From: JAFGXW01 sp964634385 | Lineage (GTDB): Bacteria > Bacillota_I > Bacilli_A > Izemoplasmatales > Izemoplasmataceae | Reading direction: 5' to 3' | Assembly (NCBI GenBank): GCA_964634385.1 | Contig: CAZWIZ010000016.1 | Location: 1-28,025, forward strand | Length of the DNA: 28,025 nt | In this document: positions 23,868 through 28,025 of the stretch, piece by piece | How positions within the stretch are numbered: the first letter of the stretch is position 1 | Layout: the number at the start of each line of letters is the position of its first letter | The notes under the pieces: model-generated | Databases searched by the model: none | What the model saw: only the letters and a program-made list of their open reading frames with translations | Told to the model about the DNA's origin: nothing | Made by a program: the position numbers and the translations under genes

Positions 23868-24566
23868 ATGGATTTAATCACAGTAAGTGGTCCACCATCA
23901 TCAGGAAAAACTTCGATATTAATTAAAACAATTGAAAACTTTTTAAAAAGAGATATCAAAGTAGGAGTAGTAAAATTTGATTGTTTATTCACAGATGACG
24001 ATATCTATTTTCAAAAGTTAGGAATTCCAGTTAGAAAAGGATTAAGTGGATCACTTTGTCCTGATCATTATTTCGTTTCGAATATCGAAGAAGTAGTGAA
24101 ATGGGGATTAAAAGAAAATGTTGATGTCTTAATTACTGAATCAGCAGGACTTTGTAATAGATGTTCTCCTTATATAAAAGATATTAAAGCCGTATGTGTT
24201 ATTGATAACCTAAGTGGTATTAATACACCTAAAAAAATCGGACCAATGTTAAAAAGCGCTGATATAGTAGTTATTACAAAAGGTGATATCGTTAGTCAAG
24301 CTGAAAGAGAAGTTTTCACAATGAAAGTTCAAAGTGTTAATCCGAAAGCTATTATTATGCATGTAAATGGTCTTAGTGGACAAGGATCTTATGAATTAAG
24401 TACGTTTATTTATGACGAAACAAAAAAAGTTACAACTTTAGAAGGAATGAAATTAAGATATCCAATGCCAGCTGCATTATGTAGTTATTGTTTAGGAGAA
24501 ACAAGAATAGGGAAAAGTCATCAATTAGGAAATGTTAAAAAAATAAATTTAGGAGATTTAAAATGA
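23868..24566 (+). CDS. HypB/CobW-like P-loop GTPase with CxxC motifs
   Basis: The 232-residue cytoplasmic NTPase has Walker A in GPPSSGKTS (8-16), a Walker-B-like strand VDVLITESAG (85-94), and TKGD (137-140) in place of the guanine-specific NKxD. This layout matches HypB, UreG and CobW relatives, which drive metal insertion. Extra cysteines stand out: C39, C64 and two CxxC motifs, C96/C99 (AGLCNRCSP) and C205/C208 (LCSYCLGETRIG), which could bind a metal or cluster. Start choice: the ATG at 23868 follows AGGAAGG; a TTG at 23847 is unlikely. It is separated by 1 nt from the gene before and overlaps the next by ATGA. Nucleotide preference (GTP or ATP) is not proven. Confidence 0.75.
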   Translation: MDLITVSGPPSSGKTSILIKTIENFLKRDIKVGVVKFDCLFTDDDIYFQKLGIPVRKGLSGSLCPDHYFVSNIEEVVKWGLKENVDVLITESAGLCNRCSPYIKDIKAVCVIDNLSGINTPKKIGPMLKSADIVVITKGDIVSQAEREVFTMKVQSVNPKAIIMHVNGLSGQGSYELSTFIYDETKKVTTLEGMKLRYPMPAALCSYCLGETRIGKSHQLGNVKKINLGDLK

Positions 24567-25588
24567 ATATAGATAATTTACTTAAATTGTCGATCGGCGA
24601 ATTATTTTTAAAATATCCTTATACAAAAGATTTCTTTAAAGATCATTTAATTCCCTACAAAGGGCATGAAAACTATTCAATAAACCAATTGTTTAATAAC
24701 ATAGATGAAGAAATAATTGAAGATAACGCTATTAATGAGGAACTATTTATTACTGGACTTGTTGAATATATAGATTTAATGAGTTCGTATTTCGTGAATG
24801 AAAAAGAAACAGAAAATACAGTAACTATTTATCCAGGTTTCTATAAAAATGGAAATAAAGAAAAATTTACAAAAATAGAAATAAAAAAAGGTGATATTAT
24901 TTCAATAGTAGGACCAACAGGCAGTGGGAAATCGAGATTGCTCGCAGATATAGAATGGGCAGCAAATATGGACACACCTACTAAAAGAAAAGTATTAATA
25001 AATAATAGAACACTAGAACCTCATGAAAGATTTAGTGCTTCTAATAAATTAGTTGCTCAATTATCACAAAATATGAATTTTGTGATGGATTTATCAGTTT
25101 ATGATTTTCTCGATTTGCACGCATCAAGCAGAATGGTTGAAAACAAAGAAGAAATGATTCAAAAAATCTTTAATAAAGCTAATGAATTAGCTGGAGAGCA
25201 TTTTTCTAAAATAACTCCAATCACAGAATTATCTGGAGGACAATCTCGTGCTTTAATGATTGCGGATACAGCTATATTATCAAAAGCACCAATTATTTTA
25301 ATTGATGAAATAGAAAATGCTGGAATAGATCGAAAAAAAGCTCTTGATTTATTAATTAATGAGGATAAGATTGTATTAATGAGTACTCATGATCCAATAT
25401 TAGCGTTAATGGCTGATAAAAGAATTGTCATTAATGATGGTGGGATTGAAGCTATTATTGAAACAAGCGAAGAAGAGAGAAGTATTTTATCTAAATTAGA
25501 AGATTTAGATAAAATACTAATGACTATGCGAAATAGATTGAGATATGGAAAAAGATTAAAATTTGAAGAGGAGTTCGATTATGAGTGA
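24563..25588 (+). CDS. ABC-type ATPase with N-terminal DUF1858-like module
   Basis: The 341-residue ATPase has an N-terminal helical module (about 5-75; IGELFLKYPYTKDFF and INEELFITGLVEYIDLM) that parallels the DUF1858 module of the binding protein, suggesting that the two share a docking surface. The ABC domain spans about 100-320, with Walker A GPTGSGKS (117-124), signature LSGGQ (223-227), Walker B ILIDEIE (245-251) and H276 (STHD). It has no membrane segments and no coupling permease in the operon. The nearest ABC types are cytosolic ones such as SufC, in cofactor assembly. Start at ATG 24563 with AGGAG, overlapping the GTPase stop. Confidence 0.78.
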   Translation: MNIDNLLKLSIGELFLKYPYTKDFFKDHLIPYKGHENYSINQLFNNIDEEIIEDNAINEELFITGLVEYIDLMSSYFVNEKETENTVTIYPGFYKNGNKEKFTKIEIKKGDIISIVGPTGSGKSRLLADIEWAANMDTPTKRKVLINNRTLEPHERFSASNKLVAQLSQNMNFVMDLSVYDFLDLHASSRMVENKEEMIQKIFNKANELAGEHFSKITPITELSGGQSRALMIADTAILSKAPIILIDEIENAGIDRKKALDLLINEDKIVLMSTHDPILALMADKRIVINDGGIEAIIETSEEERSILSKLEDLDKILMTMRNRLRYGKRLKFEEEFDYE

Positions 25589-25826
25589 ACAAGATGTTTG
25601 TACAGGATTATTTGAGACAGGAAGACAAACAGTCAATAAAGTAAGACAAATGGGTTTTAGTGAAGGGTTGTTACCAATGCCGCTTTTAATAGAATGTAGT
25701 TGCGGAACTAAATTTGAAATGGAATTTTATGAAGATAAATGTCCAAATTGTTCAATGGTATATGCAGTAACTCCTTGTCATTCACACGATGCTGAAGGTG
25801 TTAAGGCTGCAGGGATTGATTATTAA
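25581..25826 (+). CDS. Small zinc-ribbon protein
   Basis: This 81-residue cytoplasmic protein has a four-cysteine ribbon, C39/C41 (CSC) and C54/C57 (CPNC), plus C7 and a C66-H-S-H69 tail motif (PCHSHD). The ribbon should bind zinc or another metal. The extra Cys/His residues could form a second site. It overlaps the end of the ABC ATPase gene by 8 bp and closes the operon. Start choice: an ATG at 25563 would sit upstream of GAGGAG; the ATG at 25581 is 7 nt after that site. I do not recognise a characterised family. Confidence 0.72.
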   Translation: MSEQDVCTGLFETGRQTVNKVRQMGFSEGLLPMPLLIECSCGTKFEMEFYEDKCPNCSMVYAVTPCHSHDAEGVKAAGIDY

Positions 25827-25831
25827 AAGAT

Positions 25832-25860
25832 AAAACCAGAACTAAAATTTCTGGTTTTTA
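25832..25860 (+). terminator. Terminator of the NifU-led operon
   Basis: Stem aaaaccagaa (25832-25841) pairs with ttctggtttt (25849-25858), with a 7-nt loop and T tail. Confidence 0.88.
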
Positions 25861-25955
25861 TTTGCAAAATATAAGTATGATGAGTAATGAAAATGTGACA
25901 TTTAATAAATTTTCAAATAGATATCGATTATTGATTATTTTTTTCAAAATATTAT

Positions 25956-25983
25956 TGGTATAATATAGATAATAATATTATAC
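25956..25983 (+). promoter_or_regulatory. Extended -10 promoter overlapped by an inverted repeat
   Basis: TGG-TATAAT (25956-25964) is an extended -10 without a good -35. GTATAATAT (25958-25966) and ATATTATAC (25975-25983) are perfect inverted complements separated by 8 nt, so the repeat covers the -10 box and the likely start near 25971. It is a candidate repressor operator. The ribosome site GAGGTG follows at 25984-25989. Confidence 0.5.
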
Positions 25984-25995
25984 GAGGTGTAAAAA

Positions 25996-27393
25996 ATGGA
26001 AAAATTCAAATTTGATCAAAAACCAATTATGAAATTATTATTGGATCCCGATTATGTTCCTATTGTTTTAGCAAATAAACAATTTTGTAATACGGTTAAA
26101 AGTTCAAAAAATCCAATACCTATAAAAATAGCTATTGTTAGAAGTAAAGGTCAAGTAGCTATTAAATCTACTTTTGTATTTAATGATATTTATGAAGAGG
26201 AAGATGCTAATTACTTATATATTGAACGATTAGTAAAAACATTGCTTTGGATTAAAGGTGGCTGGAAAATAATTTTTGCAGGTTCACCTAAATTAGGGAA
26301 AAGATTAAAAGAATCATATGCACCAGGTGGGGAAAGAGAATTTGATGCTGATTTTATGTCTAAAATATATGAAAAAGATTTTGAAGTATTAGTAGTTGAT
26401 TTAAAAGATGTTCCAAAAGAAAATGAACAATCTAGTCCAATAGGTAGACATTTAAACGGATATAGAATTGGTTTTGATGCTGGAGGAAGTGATCGAAAAG
26501 TATCGGCTGTTGTAAATGGAAAAGTAATTTATAGTGAAGAAATAGTATGGCATCCCAAACTACAAAGCGATCCATCATATCATTATAATGGTATTATGGA
26601 TTCTATAAAAAGAGCTGCTTCTAAAATGCCTCAAGTTGATGCTATCGGAGTTAGTTCAGCAGGGATATTTATTGATAAAAGGATAGCAGCGTCTTCATTA
26701 TTCTTAAAAGTTCCTCAAGATAAATTTGACAGCGAAGTTAGAGATATGTATTTCAAAGTACAAAAAGAAATGGGTAATGTCCCAATTGAAGTTATAAATG
26801 ATGGAGATGTAACTGCTCTTGCTGGTGCAATGAGTTTAGGCTCAAATAATGTATTAGGAATAGCAATGGGGACAAGTCAAGCAGCAGGGTATGTTGATAA
26901 TTTAGGAAATATTACAGGATGGCTTAATGAATTATGTTTTGTTCCAGTTGATTTTAATAAGGATTCAATAATTGATGAATGGTCTTTAGATTATGGATGT
27001 GGAGTAAAATATTTTTCTCAAGATTCCGTAATAAAATTAGCTAAAAACGCTAAAATAAAATTACAAGAAAATTTATCGCCTGCAGAAAAATTAAAAGTAG
27101 TACAAGAATTACTCGAAGCAAACGATCCAAGAGCTGAAGATATTTTTGATACAATAGGTTGTTATCTTGGATACAGTATTGCGTATTATGCTGAGTTTTA
27201 TGATATTAAACATATCATTATTTTAGGTAGAGTGACTTCGAAAACAGGAGGAATAAGAATTTTGAAAATTGCAAAACAAATTTTAAAATTAGAATTTAAT
27301 GATTTATTCCGTAAAATTGAATTAACTTTACCTGATGAAAATAATAGACGTGTTGGGCAATCTATTGCTGCAGCAAGTCTACCGAAAGTATAG
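25996..27393 (+). CDS. ASKHA-superfamily (ROK/BadF-like) sugar-kinase-type protein
   Basis: The 465-residue protein has an N-terminal part (1 to about 155) with no motif I recognise. An actin-like ATPase fold follows: phosphate-1 loop GFDAGGSDRK (159-168), VINDGDVTALAGA (266-278), phosphate-2 loop IAMGTSQAAG (289-298) and a late ILGRVTSKTGG strand. It lacks the CxCG zinc motif of typical ROK proteins. Its likely role is a sugar kinase. The PIG-L deacetylase encoded 15 nt downstream suggests an N-acetylated sugar as substrate. It could instead be regulatory, but no helix-turn-helix is seen. The start follows GAGGTG at 6 nt. Confidence 0.68.
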   Translation: MEKFKFDQKPIMKLLLDPDYVPIVLANKQFCNTVKSSKNPIPIKIAIVRSKGQVAIKSTFVFNDIYEEEDANYLYIERLVKTLLWIKGGWKIIFAGSPKLGKRLKESYAPGGEREFDADFMSKIYEKDFEVLVVDLKDVPKENEQSSPIGRHLNGYRIGFDAGGSDRKVSAVVNGKVIYSEEIVWHPKLQSDPSYHYNGIMDSIKRAASKMPQVDAIGVSSAGIFIDKRIAASSLFLKVPQDKFDSEVRDMYFKVQKEMGNVPIEVINDGDVTALAGAMSLGSNNVLGIAMGTSQAAGYVDNLGNITGWLNELCFVPVDFNKDSIIDEWSLDYGCGVKYFSQDSVIKLAKNAKIKLQENLSPAEKLKVVQELLEANDPRAEDIFDTIGCYLGYSIAYYAEFYDIKHIIILGRVTSKTGGIRILKIAKQILKLEFNDLFRKIELTLPDENNRRVGQSIAAASLPKV

Positions 27394-27408
27394 AAAGAGG
27401 TGGTTGAA

Positions 27409-28025
27409 GTGAAATTTATTAAACCTAATGCTGAACTTTTTGTTCCTGACAAATTAGAAGTTAGTAAAGCAATTGAAAGAACAACACATATGGCAATTGG
27501 AGCTCATCAAGATGATTTAGAAATTATGGCAGTTGATGGGATTTTAAAATGCTATCAAAAAGAAGACAAATGGTTTTGTGGAGTAACAGTAACAAATGGT
27601 GCAGGAAGTGCGAGAACTGGGAAGTTTAAAGATTATACTGACAAAGAAATGCAAGCAATAAGAAAAATGGAACAAAGAGGTGCTGCAGAACTTGGAGAAT
27701 ATGGATCAATGATTCAATTAGATTATCCAAGTTCTGAAACTAAAAATCCAAAAGATAATAATATTATTGTAGAACTTGCTAATATAATAAAGCAAGCTCA
27801 TCCAAAGGTTTTATACACTCATAATTTAGCTGATAAACATGATACACATATAAGTGTAGTAACAAAAACAATTAAAGCGATAAGAACATTAAAAAAAGAT
27901 TCAAGACCCAAAAAATTATACGGTTGTGAAGTGTGGCGTGATTTGGACTGGATGAATGATGAAGATAAAATTCTTTTTGATGTTTCAGGAAATAACGAAT
28001 TAGCAAGTGATTTAATAAATATTTA
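27409..28025 (+). CDS. PIG-L family deacetylase, partial (cut by window end)
   Basis: The first 205 codons are present; no stop is reached before the edge. This zinc-dependent de-N-acetylase family includes GlcNAc-PI, mycothiol, bacillithiol and chitobiose deacetylases. Zinc ligands are visible: GAHQDDLE (31-38, where Q replaces the usual Pro of AHPDD) and HNLADKHDTH (H138, H144, H147). Start choice: GTG at 27409 lies 6 nt after AGAGGTGG; an in-frame GTG at 27400 is inside that site. It is co-transcribed with the ASKHA gene, supporting a role in amino-sugar use. The substrate is unknown. Confidence 0.85.
   Translation, partial: MKFIKPNAELFVPDKLEVSKAIERTTHMAIGAHQDDLEIMAVDGILKCYQKEDKWFCGVTVTNGAGSARTGKFKDYTDKEMQAIRKMEQRGAAELGEYGSMIQLDYPSSETKNPKDNNIIVELANIIKQAHPKVLYTHNLADKHDTHISVVTKTIKAIRTLKKDSRPKKLYGCEVWRDLDWMNDEDKILFDVSGNNELASDLINI

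Noticed and set aside
1..28025. CRISPR arrays, tRNA or rRNA genes
   Set aside because: No regularly spaced repeats, cloverleaf or rRNA-like conserved segments were seen on either strand.

Overview
The window is AT-rich bacterial DNA (by eye about two thirds A+T or more). It has strong AGGAGG-type ribosome sites, short intergenic gaps and Rho-independent terminators. TGA is used as a stop: several genes end in TGA, two of them in ATGA overlaps with the next gene, and tryptophan is TGG. This argues against the Mycoplasma code. Oxygen-sensitive Fe-S and Mo/W enzymes, amino-acid fermentation genes and CcpA-type cre sites fit an anaerobic low-GC member of the Bacillota/Mycoplasmatota, for example a free-living Izemoplasma-, Acholeplasma- or Haloplasma-like lineage. 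The exact lineage is a guess.

Layout. (1) 53-115: a long-loop hairpin resembling an IS3/IS150-type end. (2) 112-6014, minus strand: a formate dehydrogenase operon (NuoF-like, FdhA, a MobA-FdhD fusion, NuoE-like) behind an extended -10 promoter with a cre site. (3) 6363-9498: a DbpA-type DEAD-box helicase and a DUF438-hemerythrin-PAS protein, each with a terminator. (4) 9570-9863: a degraded membrane-protein gene. (5) 9951-11117: an amidohydrolase. (6) 11210-16060: a five-part flavoprotein/Fe-S dehydrogenase ending in RocA, read as proline (or hydroxyproline-like) oxidation to glutamate, again with a cre site. (7) 16144-17466: an HTH-TPR regulator, followed by an unassigned structured RNA candidate with its own promoter and terminator. 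(8) 17792-20042: tdh-kbl (threonine to glycine plus acetyl-CoA), also with a cre-like site. (9) 20115-22196: an HNH-like protein without zinc cysteines and a membrane-anchored endonuclease/phosphatase-fold protein. (10) 22446-25826: a compact operon of NifU-like protein, DUF1858/binding protein, HypB-like GTPase, ABC ATPase and zinc-ribbon protein, with no permease and no signal peptide. (11) 25996-end: an ASKHA (ROK/BadF-like) protein and a PIG-L deacetylase cut by the window edge.

How it fits together. Regions 2, 6 and 8 are catabolic modules that release or take up electrons and feed central metabolism. All three have cre-like sequences at their promoters, so shared control by carbon status is likely. 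The operon in region 10 is the best candidate for an uncharacterised system: a cytosolic, ATP- and GTP-dependent metal or Fe-S cofactor handling machine built from transporter-derived parts. This is inference from domain content and has not been shown.
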